Made by a program: the position numbers and the translations under genes
Shown here: positions 6,713 through 16,559 of the stretch, one piece after another
Layout: each line of letters opens with the position of its first letter
Numbering within the stretch: the first letter of the stretch is position 1
Notes under the pieces: model-generated
What the model was told of the DNA's origin: nothing
What the model saw: only the letters and a program-made list of their open reading frames with translations
Databases searched by the model: none
Assembly: GCF_000383575.1 (NCBI RefSeq)
Contig: NZ_KB911579.1
Coordinates: forward strand, 1,246,221 to 1,310,220
Direction of reading: 5' to 3'
DNA from: Salinispora oceanensis
GTDB taxonomy: Bacteria; Actinomycetota; Actinomycetes; Mycobacteriales; Micromonosporaceae
Length of the DNA: 64,000 nucleotides

Positions 6713-9175
6713 ATGACCAACTCACTCGCCGACCACCTGCGTGCGCTTCCCGACCAGGCGCTCGCGGCCCTGCTCCAGCAGCGGCCGGACCTCGTCGTAC
6801 CGGTCCCCACCGACCTCGCCGCGCTCGCCCTCCGAGCCCAGTCCCGGGTATCGGTGGCCCGCGTGCTGGACAGCCTGGACCGGTTCACGCTTCAGGTCCT
6901 CGACGCCGCCCGGCTCACCCGCGACGCGGCGGCCGGCACGACCAGCCTCGACGTGATCCTCGCCATGGCCGCCGCCAACGCCCGCCCGCCCGACCCGGCC
7001 GCCGTCCGCGAAGCGGTGCGACTGCTCCGATCCCGCCTGCTGCTGTACGGGCCCGACGAACGCATCCACGTGATCGGCGGCATCGACGAAATCTCCCCGT
7101 ACCCCGCCGGTCTGGGCCGGCCGGCAGCGGAGCTGGACTCGCGGGCGGCCGCCCTCTGCGCGGACCCGGCGAAGCTGCGGCGCACCCTGCTCTCGGCGCC
7201 GCCGTCGGCGCGGGCCATCCTGGATCGGCTCGCCGCCGGCCCGCCGGTCGGCAGCGTGCCACCGGGGGCATTGCAGGCCCCACCCCTGGGCGCCGAGGAT
7301 TCCCTACCACCGGACCCCACGAACGGTGGCGCACCGACCGGGTCACCGGTGCGCTGGCTGGTTGACCACCGGCTCCTGGTTTCGGTCACCACCGGTGGAG
7401 GCGGCCGGCCTGGGACTGTCGAGCTGCCCCGGGAGGTGGGGCTCCTGCTCCGCCGGGACACCGGCTCGCTCGGCCCCATGCCCACCGACCCGCCGCTGGT
7501 CGCGGCCCCACCCCGGGAACCAAAGGCGGTCGACTCGGCCGGGGCGGGTCAGACCATGGAGGTGGTCCGCCAGGCCGAGGCGCTGCTGGAACAGCTTGCC
7601 GCAGAGCCGGCCTCGGTGCTTCGCTCCGGCGGCCTGGGCGTCCGCGACCTGCGCCGGCTGGCCCGCGCCCTCGGCCTGGACGAACCGACCGCCGCACTGC
7701 TGCTGGAGGCGGCGCACGCCGCCGGGCTGACCGGGGAGCTGGAGGCCCCCGGGGTTGCCGCGCCCCGTTCCGGCGCCGAACAACAGGTGCTGCCGAGCGC
7801 CGGCTACGAGGCCTGGCGAGCCGGTTCGCTGGCGCAACGGTGGGAACAGCTGGCCCGGGCCTGGCTGACGATGACCCGGCAACCCGGGCTGGTCGGCCAA
7901 CGCGACGACCGGGACCGCCCGATCACGGTGCTCTCCCCCGAGGCGGAACGTGCTGGGGCGCCGATCGCCCGGCAGGCGGCGCTCGGTGTCCTCGCCGACC
8001 TGGAGCCGGCGACGGCGCCCACCCCGGACGAGGTGTTGGAGCTGCTGGACTGGCGAGCGCCCCGGCGCAGTCGGGGACGGGAGGCGGCGCACCGGGAGGT
8101 GCTGACCGAGGCGGCCACGCTGGGCGTGACCGGGCTGGGGGCGCTCACCTCGTACGGGCGGCTGCTGCTCGCCGACACCACCGCCGGCGAGCAGCGGGGC
8201 GCTGACGACCCGCTGGGCCTACAGGCCGACGGCGAACCGTCAACGGCGGTACGGGCGCTGGACGGGCTGCTACCCGCCCCGGTTGATCACTTCCTGGTGC
8301 AGGCCGATCTGACCGTCGTCGTACCCGGACCGGCTGACCCGACGCTCGCCGCCGAGCTGGACGTGGTGGCCGAGCACGAGTCGGCCGGCGGAGCCAGCGT
8401 GCACCGGGTGAACCCGGCAAGCGTCCGGCGGGCGCTGGACGCCGGCTACTCGGCGGACGACCTACACGGGTTGTTCGCTCGACGCTCGCGGACCCCAGTG
8501 CCGCAGGGGCTCACCTACCTGGTTGACGATGTCGCCCGCCGGCACGGCGGGCTGCGGGTCGGCGCCACCGGGGCGTACCTACGCAGCGACGATGAGGCGC
8601 TGCTCGGCGAGGTACTCGCCGACCGTCGGCTGGAGGTGCTGGCCCTCCGCCGACTCGCGCCGACCGTGCTCGTCACTCCGGGACCGGTCAACCGCCTGCT
8701 CGCCACGCTGCGCGAGGCCGGCTACGCGCCGGTGCCCGAGGACGCCACCGGCGCGGCGGTGCTCACCCGACCCAGGACCCGCCGGGCACCGGCGCGCTCG
8801 CCGGGCACCGCCCGGATCGTTGACCCGCTCGCCGCCCCGAGGCTCCCGATGCCCCGGCTCCTCGGCATGGTCGAGCAGATCCGGCGGGGCGACGCCGCCA
8901 CCCGAGCCGCACAGCGGGCACCGGCGTTGCTCCGCGGCCAGGAAGGCGCCGGAGCCGCGCACCGCCACACCGATGCGCTGGCCGTACTCCAGCAAGCGGT
9001 TCGGGACAAGGCGCTGGTCTGGGTGGGGTATGTCGACGCGCACGGGGCGACCGCCTCCCGGCTGGTCCGGCCGGTCTCGATCGGGGCGGGTTACCTCCGG
9101 GCAGAAGACGAGCGGACCGAAATGCTGCACACCTTCGCCCTGCACCGGGTGGCGGCCGCGGTGCTGGCGGACTGA
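6713..9175 (+). CDS. Helicase-associated protein with C-terminal WYL-like domain (XPB partner)
   Basis: 820 aa, starting MTNSLADHLRALPDQALAALL, the hallmark start of the actinobacterial 'helicase C-terminal domain' proteins that sit beside bacterial XPB helicase. No Walker A or DEAD box is visible, so it is not itself a helicase; winged-helix and Helicase_C_3-like segments occupy the centre (~540-650) and the last ~65 residues (VWVGYVDAHGATASRLVRPV) resemble a WYL ligand/nucleic-acid domain. Inference: DNA-repair accessory factor acting with the XPB gene at 9921. A 25-base direct repeat covers the stop codon (9164-9188 and 9201-9225). Confidence 0.85.
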   Translation: MTNSLADHLRALPDQALAALLQQRPDLVVPVPTDLAALALRAQSRVSVARVLDSLDRFTLQVLDAARLTRDAAAGTTSLDVILAMAAANARPPDPAAVREAVRLLRSRLLLYGPDERIHVIGGIDEISPYPAGLGRPAAELDSRAAALCADPAKLRRTLLSAPPSARAILDRLAAGPPVGSVPPGALQAPPLGAEDSLPPDPTNGGAPTGSPVRWLVDHRLLVSVTTGGGGRPGTVELPREVGLLLRRDTGSLGPMPTDPPLVAAPPREPKAVDSAGAGQTMEVVRQAEALLEQLAAEPASVLRSGGLGVRDLRRLARALGLDEPTAALLLEAAHAAGLTGELEAPGVAAPRSGAEQQVLPSAGYEAWRAGSLAQRWEQLARAWLTMTRQPGLVGQRDDRDRPITVLSPEAERAGAPIARQAALGVLADLEPATAPTPDEVLELLDWRAPRRSRGREAAHREVLTEAATLGVTGLGALTSYGRLLLADTTAGEQRGADDPLGLQADGEPSTAVRALDGLLPAPVDHFLVQADLTVVVPGPADPTLAAELDVVAEHESAGGASVHRVNPASVRRALDAGYSADDLHGLFARRSRTPVPQGLTYLVDDVARRHGGLRVGATGAYLRSDDEALLGEVLADRRLEVLALRRLAPTVLVTPGPVNRLLATLREAGYAPVPEDATGAAVLTRPRTRRAPARSPGTARIVDPLAAPRLPMPRLLGMVEQIRRGDAATRAAQRAPALLRGQEGAGAAHRHTDALAVLQQAVRDKALVWVGYVDAHGATASRLVRPVSIGAGYLRAEDERTEMLHTFALHRVAAAVLAD

Positions 9176-9260
9176 CCGCCGGGACTACGCGGCAGTGGCG
9201 CTGGCGGACTGACCGCCGGAACTACACAGCCCCGGTCGCGGGTGGGAGGGTCGCGGCGGA

Positions 9261-9497
9261 TCAGCGCCGGTCGCGGCGGAACGTGCCGACCACGGCCACC
9301 ACCAGCAGCAGACCAAACGCCGTACCGGCGGTCTCGCCGACCGAGTCCACGAGACCCTGCTGCTGCACCAGCAGACCAAACAGGAACCAACCGAACAGGA
9401 GCACCCCGCCGGCCACGTAGGCGACCATCATGCCGGCGGAGACGGGCGGAGCAGGTCTCCGCGGCGTCTCGGCCATCACGTCCTGGTCGAGGGTCAT
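9261..9497 (-). CDS. Small two-helix membrane protein (78 aa)
   Basis: Begins MTLDQDVMAETPRRPAPPVS, followed by two hydrophobic helices (VAYVAGGVLLFGWFLFGLLV and FGLLLVVAVVGTF) and a basic end RRDRR. The ATG at 9497 is preceded by GGGGAGGA. It lies between the two XPB-linked genes but on the other strand. Family not recognised; topology suggests both ends cytoplasmic. Confidence 0.7.
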   Translation of the reverse strand: MTLDQDVMAETPRRPAPPVSAGMMVAYVAGGVLLFGWFLFGLLVQQQGLVDSVGETAGTAFGLLLVVAVVGTFRRDRR

Positions 9498-9748
9498 TCC
9501 GTCCTCCCCGCCATCGGCACAGCTCGAAGGTCCAGGGTGACACCCACAACGGCCGTGGGCCAGCACCTCGACCGGCCGGTCCGGCCCGGGCGTTGCGCCC
9601 GCCCCCGTTGGCGACTCCGCCGCCCCGACCGACGCGGGCCCTCCGCCCCCGCCGCCCTCGGCCACGGATCGAACGCGTACGCACCGGCGCCGACCAGCGT
9701 GACGACCGTGCGGGCAAGGTCCGGTAGGCGACCCGGAAGCAGAAACAT
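9494..9748 (-). CDS. Possible small protein upstream of the two-helix membrane protein
   Basis: 84 aa starting MFLLPGRLPDLARTVVTLVG with one hydrophobic stretch, then a long Arg/Gly/Pro-rich tail that looks like low-complexity GC-rich reading frame. Its stop overlaps the next start as ATGA (9494-9497), which favours translational coupling, but the ribosome site is weak. It may be real only in part, or be a chance frame. Confidence 0.3.
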   Translation of the reverse strand: MFLLPGRLPDLARTVVTLVGAGAYAFDPWPRAAGAEGPRRSGRRSRQRGRAQRPGRTGRSRCWPTAVVGVTLDLRAVPMAGRTE

Positions 9749-9920
9749 GAAACTCGCCCGTGTTAGTCGTCACCCTGCAAGACGTACCAGTGCCCCGCCA
9801 GGTTGCATGGCGCGCGCAAATTCCTGCATCCGGTGCGGAGCGTGCAACACTGGTTGGTCGTCTCGCGGCACCACTGCCCGGTTCGACAGCCGGCATCCGA
9901 AGATCAAGAGAGGCGCTCAC

Positions 9921-11600
9921 GTGAGTGGTGGACCCCTGATCGTGCAGTCGGACAAGACCCTGCTGTTGGAGATCGAACACCCCGATGCGCAGGCATGCCG
10001 GTTGGCGATCGCACCGTTCGCCGAGTTGGAGCGCTCACCGGAGCACGTGCACACTTACCGGCTGACCCCGCTGGGGTTGTGGAATGCCCGGGCCGCCGGT
10101 CACGACGCCGAGGGCGTGGTCAACGCGCTGATCACGTACAGCCGCTATCCGGTGCCGCACGCCCTGCTGGTTGACGTGGCCGAGACGATGGACCGGTACG
10201 GCCGGCTGCAACTGATCAACGACCCGGCGCACGGCCTGGTGCTGCGGGCCGTGGACCGGGTGGTACTGGTCGAGGTCGCCAAGAGCAAGAAGCTCGCCGG
10301 GATGCTCGGCGTGAAGCTCGACGACGACACCATCGCGGTGCATCCGTCCGAACGCGGGCGGCTCAAGCAGGCGCTACTCAAGCTCGGCTGGCCGGCCGAG
10401 GACCTGGCCGGGTACGTCAACGGGGAGGCCCACCCGATCGAGCTGGCCGAGGCCGGCGCGGACGGCGGGAAGCCGTGGACGTTGCGCTCCTACCAGCGGG
10501 AGGCGGTGGAGGCGTTCTGGGCCGGCGGGTCGGGCGTGGTGGTGCTGCCCTGCGGCGCGGGGAAGACCCTGGTCGGGGCGGCGGCGATGGCCGAGGCGAA
10601 GGCGACCACGCTGATCCTGGTGACGAACACCGTGGCGGGACGGCAGTGGAAGCGGGAGTTGGTGGCCCGCACGTCGCTGACCGAGGCGGAGATCGGCGAG
10701 TACTCGGGCGAGCGCAAGGAGATCCGTCCGGTCACCATCGCGACGTACCAGGTGTTGACGTCCCGGCGCGGCGGCGCCTTCACCCACCTGGACCTGTTCG
10801 GGGCGCGGGACTGGGGTCTGGTCGTCTACGACGAGGTCCACCTGCTGCCCGCACCGATCTTCCGGTTCACCGCCGACCTGCAGGCCCGTCGCCGGCTAGG
10901 GCTGACCGCCACCCTGGTTCGCGAGGACGGTCGGGAGGGGGACGTGTTCAGCCTGATCGGTCCGAAGCGGTACGACGCGCCGTGGAAGGACATCGAACAG
11001 CAGGGCTGGATCGCCCCAGCCCGGTGCACCGAGGTACGGGTGACGCTCACCGAGGCCGAGCGGATGGCGTACGCGACGGCGGAGGCCGAGGAGCGCTACC
11101 GGATGGCGGCGACCACCCGGACCAAACTGCCGGTGGTGAAGGCACTGCTCGACCGACACCCGGGCGAGCAGACCCTGGTGATCGGCGGGTACATCGACCA
11201 GCTACACCAGCTGGGGGAGTATCTGGACGCACCGATCGTCCAAGGGTCAACCACGAACCGGGAGCGGGAGCGGCTCTTCGACGCGTTCCGCTCCGGTGAG
11301 CTGCGAACCCTGGTGATCTCGAAGGTGGGTAACTTCTCGATCGATCTGCCGGAGGCCGCGGTTGCGGTCCAGGTGTCAGGCACGTTCGGCTCCCGGCAGG
11401 AGGAGGCGCAGCGGCTCGGCCGGGTGCTCCGGCCCAAGGCCGACGGCCGGCAGGCGCACTTCTACACCGTGGTGTCCCGGGACACGATCGACACCGAGTA
11501 CGCCGCGCACCGGCAACGCTTCCTCGCCGAGCAGGGGTACGCGTACACGATCGTGGACGCCGACGATGTCCTCGGCCCGTCGCTACCCTCGGTCGACTGA
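9921..11600 (+). CDS. DNA repair helicase XPB (superfamily 2, bacterial type)
   Basis: 559 aa from GTG 9921, with AGAGG upstream; the frame is open much further 5' but the family starts at GPLIVQSDKTLLLEIEHP. Domains: N-terminal XPB-specific region (1-190), RecA-like domain 1 with Walker A PCGAGKT (~211), DEVH box (~310) and GLTAT motif III, and RecA-like domain 2 with motif VI QRLGRVLRP (~495). Matches bacterial/archaeal XPB (Ercc3) of about 550 aa. It likely unwinds DNA in repair together with the WYL-like partner at 6713. Confidence 0.93.
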   Translation: MSGGPLIVQSDKTLLLEIEHPDAQACRLAIAPFAELERSPEHVHTYRLTPLGLWNARAAGHDAEGVVNALITYSRYPVPHALLVDVAETMDRYGRLQLINDPAHGLVLRAVDRVVLVEVAKSKKLAGMLGVKLDDDTIAVHPSERGRLKQALLKLGWPAEDLAGYVNGEAHPIELAEAGADGGKPWTLRSYQREAVEAFWAGGSGVVVLPCGAGKTLVGAAAMAEAKATTLILVTNTVAGRQWKRELVARTSLTEAEIGEYSGERKEIRPVTIATYQVLTSRRGGAFTHLDLFGARDWGLVVYDEVHLLPAPIFRFTADLQARRRLGLTATLVREDGREGDVFSLIGPKRYDAPWKDIEQQGWIAPARCTEVRVTLTEAERMAYATAEAEERYRMAATTRTKLPVVKALLDRHPGEQTLVIGGYIDQLHQLGEYLDAPIVQGSTTNRERERLFDAFRSGELRTLVISKVGNFSIDLPEAAVAVQVSGTFGSRQEEAQRLGRVLRPKADGRQAHFYTVVSRDTIDTEYAAHRQRFLAEQGYAYTIVDADDVLGPSLPSVD

Positions 11601-11822
11601 CCGCCCGGGCGGGGGGTAACTCCGAGTTCGACCACCCGTGGCACCCAAGCAGGGTCGCAACGACCCCGCCCGGCCGGGCGGATCACGACGATCAGGTAGA
11701 GCCTTCCGGATCATTGCCACCAGCAGCCCTTCCCGCTCCTTCAGGAATCCCTCGAGTTCCTTGTCGGAAGACCCTTGGCGGAAGCGTCCTGGCCATTCAG
11801 GGCTCTTGTAGTCAGCCGTCAT
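11583..11822 (-). CDS. Doubtful 79-aa ORF; otherwise empty stretch
   Basis: The 11601-12118 interval holds no convincing gene. The best candidate is this minus-strand frame starting MTADYKSPEWPGRFRQGSSD and containing a plausible helix (ELEGFLKEREGLLVAMIRKA) before a Pro/Arg-rich tail that overlaps the end of the helicase gene by 18 bases. No ribosome site is present, so it may be a fragment of a lost gene. The plus strand also carries the direct repeat CAGGGCGGCTCTGG at 11942 and 11961. Confidence 0.25.
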   Translation of the reverse strand: MTADYKSPEWPGRFRQGSSDKELEGFLKEREGLLVAMIRKALPDRRDPPGRAGSLRPCLGATGGRTRSYPPPGRSVDRG

Positions 11823-12118
11823 TCCGCCCGCCTGGCCCATGTCGGAGCGAAACCGGCGGAGAACTTACTCCCTCGTCAACCCTGGATGTCGAGCATCAAG
11901 GCATAGATCAACCAGAAGGTCCGCAATCTGTCCTCTTGATACAGGGCGGCTCTGGTTGGTGCAGGGCGGCTCTGGCTACCGCCCATCCACGATCAAGCTA
12001 CTGGTTGACGAACCAGGCAATCGCCCCCGCCACGGCTCTACCACCCATTGCCGACGCAACCGACACACCTCTACACTTCACCCGCTATCGATATCCGTCG
12101 ACAGTCAGGACCATGAAT

Positions 12119-13678
12119 ATGCGCAAGCGAAGCCTCGCCCTGGTCTCCGTCATGACGGTAGTCGGCCTGACTCTACCCAGTACGACCGCAGTCGACAGCG
12201 CGGCTGGGCGCCGCCTGCCCATCCCCATCGATCCCCGCGGCGTCGGGCTACAGCCGTTCACGGGTCAGCCGGCCACAGCCCACCCGATCGACAACGGAGA
12301 GGTGCCGCAACATCCCTTCATGGCCGCCAACGGCACCAGCAACATGCATGGCGACGCATACCAGACCGACGCGTACCAGATTCCCGGCCCTTCCGGGCGC
12401 GATCTGACGGTAAGCAGCCGGTTGCAGGGCGGAGTATGCGCTTCGGTCACCTTCGACTCCAAGGGCCGGATCGTCACGGTCTGCATCACCCCGGGCCAGG
12501 CACCTCGGCTACTCCTCCTGGATCCGGACACCCTCGACGCGATCGCCGCCCTGAGCCTGCCTGGCGCCGCCAGCGCCAGCCCCACCGACGCCGTCGGCGG
12601 GGCGTACTTCTATCTCGACAACCACGACCAGGCGATCATCCCCACCAACACCGGCGAGATCCTGGTCGTCGCCGTCCAGGGCGACCACCTCGCACCCCAA
12701 CGCCGCTACGACCTCACCCCCGCCATCGGCACCAGCGGCATCGTGTCGGCCCTGCCGGACTGGTCGGGACTGCTCTGGTTCGCCGCCAAGGACGGAACCG
12801 TCGGCACCCTTGACATGACCAATGGCCGCATCAAAACGCACCAACTCGACGGCGAGCAGATCGCCAACAGCATCGCCGTGGACGAATCCGGCGGAGTGTT
12901 TGTCGTCAGCGACCACGCGCTCTATCGGTTCGACGCGACCCCAAGCGGCCGGCCCGAAGTCACCTGGCGCGCCCCCTACGACCGAGGGAGCCGACTGAAG
13001 CCCGGCCAGTTCAGCCACAGCAGCGGTACCACCCCCACCCTGATCGGCCCGGCGTCTGGCCCGGATGGGGGCTACGTGGCCATCACCGACAACGCCGATC
13101 CGACCATGCGAGTACTCGTGTTCGCCCGCGGCAAGAACGGGCCGACCGAAATCTGCGCCCAGCCGGTCTTTCCCGCCGGCACCAGCGCCACCGAGAACAG
13201 CCTCGTCGCCGTCGGCGGTGACATCATCGTCGAGAACAACTACGGATACCAGTTCGATGGACGGGCGCTACTCAAAGGGCTGACCGGGGCCAGGCAGCCC
13301 GACACGGTGCCGGGTCTGACCCGGATACACGTCGACTACCCCGGCCGAAACTGTTCCGTCGACTGGTCCAACACGGTCGAGCGGATCCCGAGTGTGGTCA
13401 GCAAGGTCTCGCTGGCCAATGGGCTGCTGTACACCTACACCCACCCCGCTGCCGACGAACTGGCGTTCCGCCCCGGCGGCCAGCTACTTAGGCATCCGGA
13501 CGCGTGGTACCTCACCGCGATCGACGTACGGTCCGGTGAACGGGTATGGAGCAGGCTGGCCGGGGCCGGACCGCTCGTCAACAACCACTACGCCCCCATC
13601 TCCATCGGACCCGACGGTGCCGCGTACATCGGTGCCGTCGGCGGCCTCATCCGCATCGCCGACAAGGAACCCGGCTGA
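12119..13678 (+). CDS. Secreted beta-propeller-like protein
   Basis: 519 aa. The N-terminus MRKRSLALVSVMTVVGLTLP is a Sec signal peptide. The rest is exported and rich in short beta motifs with Asp/Gly turns (LLLDPDTLDAIAAL, NSIAVDESGGVFVVSD, AYIGAVGGLIRIAD), as in PQQ/YncE-like propellers, with four or more Cys likely in disulfides. Start set at 12119 because AGGA is eight bases upstream; ATG 12113 is possible. No catalytic residues are recognisable; it may bind or oxidise a ligand outside the cell. Confidence 0.75.
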   Translation: MRKRSLALVSVMTVVGLTLPSTTAVDSAAGRRLPIPIDPRGVGLQPFTGQPATAHPIDNGEVPQHPFMAANGTSNMHGDAYQTDAYQIPGPSGRDLTVSSRLQGGVCASVTFDSKGRIVTVCITPGQAPRLLLLDPDTLDAIAALSLPGAASASPTDAVGGAYFYLDNHDQAIIPTNTGEILVVAVQGDHLAPQRRYDLTPAIGTSGIVSALPDWSGLLWFAAKDGTVGTLDMTNGRIKTHQLDGEQIANSIAVDESGGVFVVSDHALYRFDATPSGRPEVTWRAPYDRGSRLKPGQFSHSSGTTPTLIGPASGPDGGYVAITDNADPTMRVLVFARGKNGPTEICAQPVFPAGTSATENSLVAVGGDIIVENNYGYQFDGRALLKGLTGARQPDTVPGLTRIHVDYPGRNCSVDWSNTVERIPSVVSKVSLANGLLYTYTHPAADELAFRPGGQLLRHPDAWYLTAIDVRSGERVWSRLAGAGPLVNNHYAPISIGPDGAAYIGAVGGLIRIADKEPG

Positions 13679-13742
13679 TTCGTGGTCCGCACCCGATACT
13701 GCCGGCCGGGCCGCCGACATGCCACTGGAGTGGCTGCTGCTG

Positions 13743-15002
13743 TCAGTCGCTGCGGAACGTTACCTTGCCGTCAACCACTGCGGCCCGACCGGTGACGTGG
13801 AAGGAGGTGCCGAAATCGTCCTTCGACCCGTCGAAACGGCTATACGTCACGTTGATGCGTCCCGACCAGCCGGCAACAGCGAGCTCACTGCCACGCATCT
13901 CGAATTCGAGCTCCGGATACGTCTCGATCGTCCACTGGACGGTCTGCGAGGGCCCAAACACAACCCACGAAAAGGGGCAACCTTCCGGTGACGGGTCGGT
14001 GCTCGCAGCGCACTCGTCAAGGTACGCCTTCACCTGACTTTCGACCTCGCTGCGCGCTGACTCACTGACGGTCGGCCGCAGTCGTGCCTCGCGCGGCTCC
14101 AGCAGGCCAACCTCCATGGCCACCGGCTCCGCCTCGAAGAGCAGGTCATCAGCCAGTCGCACCTCATGGACGCCGGGGAAGACGCGGGCCCTCGCGTACC
14201 TGTCGCGGGCCGGCACCGCCTGCCCGTTGATGAGCACCCGCGCATCGTCGTGCCAGACCGGCACGGTCAGCTCATTGACTCCGCCATAGATCTGCCAGCC
14301 ATGGAGAACACCCAGCTCCTTCCGTTCCTGCCGGTGTAGATACAGCATTTCCCGATAGGTACGGTCACCAACCCGGTACGAAACACTGGCCGACCGCCAG
14401 TCGGCACGGTCGGCCCCGGCCGGAGCGCCCGCCAGCTCGATCTCGTTCAGCTCCTGGATCGAGGTGACCTCCGCCGCCGACGGCGGCTGGTACGACGCGT
14501 TCAGGGGGATCAACGGCAGCTCCCCAGGATCGTTCGGGTCTTCCCTCGACGGTTCCTCCAGGAGGGAACGCGCGGCGGCGAAGTCCCGCTCGGAGAGGGC
14601 GGAGAAGTACTCCTCGACCACGCGCTCGGGGGTGTAGAAGACGCTTTGGACCACGTAGAGCCCGGTAATACCGGTCAACAGCACTGCCAGACCGAGGCCG
14701 GTGAGCCGGTACACCCAGCGATTAGGGTTACGAACCTTGGCGAACGCGGTAGGCGACGGCAGCGGGGCTGCCGGGTCGGTGCCGGGTTCCGGTGCCGTAG
14801 CCGGGTCAACGGCGGGCACCGGCGACCGCTGCCCCAGCCGCTGTCCGCAAGCGGGGCAGTAGCGCGCGTCCACCGCGGTGGAATGGTGGCAGGTGGAGCA
14901 CTCCTGCGTCTGTTCAGCAGCCGGAAGGCCACATCGCACGCACCCCTGCTGGCCCGGAAGGAGCACGGTCCGGCACTTCGCACAGGCTTGAATCGTCGTC
15001 AT
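13743..15002 (-). CDS. Zinc-ribbon single-pass membrane protein
   Basis: 419 aa. Two CXXC zinc-ribbon pairs form a double ribbon at residues ~7-53 (CAKC, CVRC, CSTC, CPAC), followed by a Pro/Ala-rich linker, one membrane helix (~100-121, LTGLGLAVLLTGITGLYVV) and a ~300-residue outer domain. The outer part starts with a PERVVEEYFSALSERDFAAA segment, as in NTF2-like/TcaA-type proteins of Gram-positives. Separated from the M48 protease gene by 25 bases on the same strand, so probably one operon. Ligand unknown. Confidence 0.75.
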   Translation of the reverse strand: MTTIQACAKCRTVLLPGQQGCVRCGLPAAEQTQECSTCHHSTAVDARYCPACGQRLGQRSPVPAVDPATAPEPGTDPAAPLPSPTAFAKVRNPNRWVYRLTGLGLAVLLTGITGLYVVQSVFYTPERVVEEYFSALSERDFAAARSLLEEPSREDPNDPGELPLIPLNASYQPPSAAEVTSIQELNEIELAGAPAGADRADWRSASVSYRVGDRTYREMLYLHRQERKELGVLHGWQIYGGVNELTVPVWHDDARVLINGQAVPARDRYARARVFPGVHEVRLADDLLFEAEPVAMEVGLLEPREARLRPTVSESARSEVESQVKAYLDECAASTDPSPEGCPFSWVVFGPSQTVQWTIETYPELEFEMRGSELAVAGWSGRINVTYSRFDGSKDDFGTSFHVTGRAAVVDGKVTFRSD

Positions 15003-15027
15003 CGCTGCCTCTCCGCGATCGGCTCAG

Positions 15028-16341
15028 TCACGGGAGGAGTGAGCTGGAAACGACCACCGGAAGCGGACGTGCCGGCGAGTCCCGGTCGGGCAGCGGATAG
15101 TCGATGCCAGGCGCCTCGGCGCGCTCCAAACGCAGCTCGTTCGGGGGATGGCTGGCACAGACAGCGAGTTCCCACCCGTTGCGGGCTCCGTCGAAACCTC
15201 CCCGGCGCCGGCTCAACACCTGCCGCAGCCCGACATGGTGCCCCGCCCAGATCGCGCCCTGGTCGGCGAGGTATTCGGCGGCGCGGGTCCCCGCTGCCTG
15301 CATCGGCAGGACGAAGTACCGGACGGTCAGCAACAACGGCCAGGTGCTGAGCGCCAGGACGAGGGAGAAGATCGGGTGCCGGAAGCTTTGCCGCAGCCAC
15401 GTGACCAACGCGTAGGCGAGATAGAGCGGCAGGCCGAGCCCGCGCACGAAGAGGCCGGACACCGGGTCGGCGTTGCGCCAGTGCGTCAGCTCGTGACACA
15501 GCACCGCAGCGATCGGCTCGGGCGCGTAGTCAAACTCGTCGAGCAATCCGCGGCTGATCACCACGTGTCGAGTCCCGCTGACCGCGTGCGGATCGTGGCT
15601 GTCGTCAATGAGAAGCTTCGGGTGCGCGTCAAGCTGCAGCCGCATCGCGCAGTCCGCGAGGATCGGCTGGAGTAGTTCCCGTTCTCGGCGGCTTGGTTCG
15701 CGGTAGCCGGCAGCCCGGAACCGCCATCCCTCGGCAACGATTCCATAGCTGGTGTAGAGCAGGCTGAGGAGAATCGCGACGATGGTCTGGGCGACGAAGT
15801 AGCCGACGGCGTAGCCTGGCTCGGTGGTGACCAGAGACCACGGTACGAACAAGCCGCCGAAGAACCCGGCCAGGCAGCCGAGCAGCACGCCGACCAGAAG
15901 GCCGAGCACGCCGCCCACCTGAAGCACGGCACCGCTGAGTAGCGAACCGAGCAGGGGAACCTCGGCGAGGAAATCGGGGCCGAATTCATTGCCACTGGTG
16001 AACCCACCGAGGTAGCCAGCTATCCCGCCGTAGACGATCCCCAAACCGCCGGCGAAGACGGCGAGCGGCAGGTTGAACCAGGCGGCGATGAACGCGCCGA
16101 GGGCACCACGGCGGTTCCGAAACGCGCCGGTCACCAGCCAGGAGACGAAAGTCGGATAGCCAGGAGGACGGGCGAAGAGCCGTTGCCCCCGGGCCGGCTG
16201 GACATCGTGCGGCGGGACAGAGATCGGCTGCGCCGGTCGCTGGCCAGGCACCTCCGCTCCGATTGGCTGCGGCAACGGAGTGCCGCACTCGCACTCACCC
16301 TTTACCGAATCAATGTGATTGCCGCAGTTCGCGCACTGCAC
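15028..16341 (-). CDS. M48-family membrane metalloprotease with N-terminal zinc ribbon
   Basis: 437 aa from GTG 16341, with GGGAG six bases upstream. Residues 1-21 form a small C4 zinc ribbon (CANC...CECG), followed by about three to four membrane segments and a protease domain with the zinc motif HELTH (~315) and downstream conserved RAAEYLADQGA, as in HtpX/Ste24-type M48 proteases. Active site faces the cytoplasm or membrane interface in the family. Precedes and probably shares a transcript with the zinc-ribbon membrane protein at 13743; the shared ribbon suggests a functional pair. Confidence 0.85.
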   Translation of the reverse strand: MQCANCGNHIDSVKGECECGTPLPQPIGAEVPGQRPAQPISVPPHDVQPARGQRLFARPPGYPTFVSWLVTGAFRNRRGALGAFIAAWFNLPLAVFAGGLGIVYGGIAGYLGGFTSGNEFGPDFLAEVPLLGSLLSGAVLQVGGVLGLLVGVLLGCLAGFFGGLFVPWSLVTTEPGYAVGYFVAQTIVAILLSLLYTSYGIVAEGWRFRAAGYREPSRRERELLQPILADCAMRLQLDAHPKLLIDDSHDPHAVSGTRHVVISRGLLDEFDYAPEPIAAVLCHELTHWRNADPVSGLFVRGLGLPLYLAYALVTWLRQSFRHPIFSLVLALSTWPLLLTVRYFVLPMQAAGTRAAEYLADQGAIWAGHHVGLRQVLSRRRGGFDGARNGWELAVCASHPPNELRLERAEAPGIDYPLPDRDSPARPLPVVVSSSLLP

Positions 16342-16559
16342 CGTCGACTCCCATGATCCTCGTCCTGAATCCGAACGGATTCTTGCACGGACGGCGGACG
16401 GGCGATGCCCCGCCCGTCCGGAAATGGCGAGGAGCGTAATCGAATCGGTGTCCCTTTTCACCACCCTGCACTACTTCACCCGCTATGCGACCGACCCCTT
16501 TCGAGGACCGCTCTTTCGTAGCGGCACTTTGGTCGTACCCGGCGGGCACGATCTGGTGC

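Noticed and set aside
6586..7365. Several long antisense ORFs across the XPB-partner and other GC-rich genes
   Set aside because: They have Arg/Pro/Gly-rich shadow composition and oppose genes with recognised domains.
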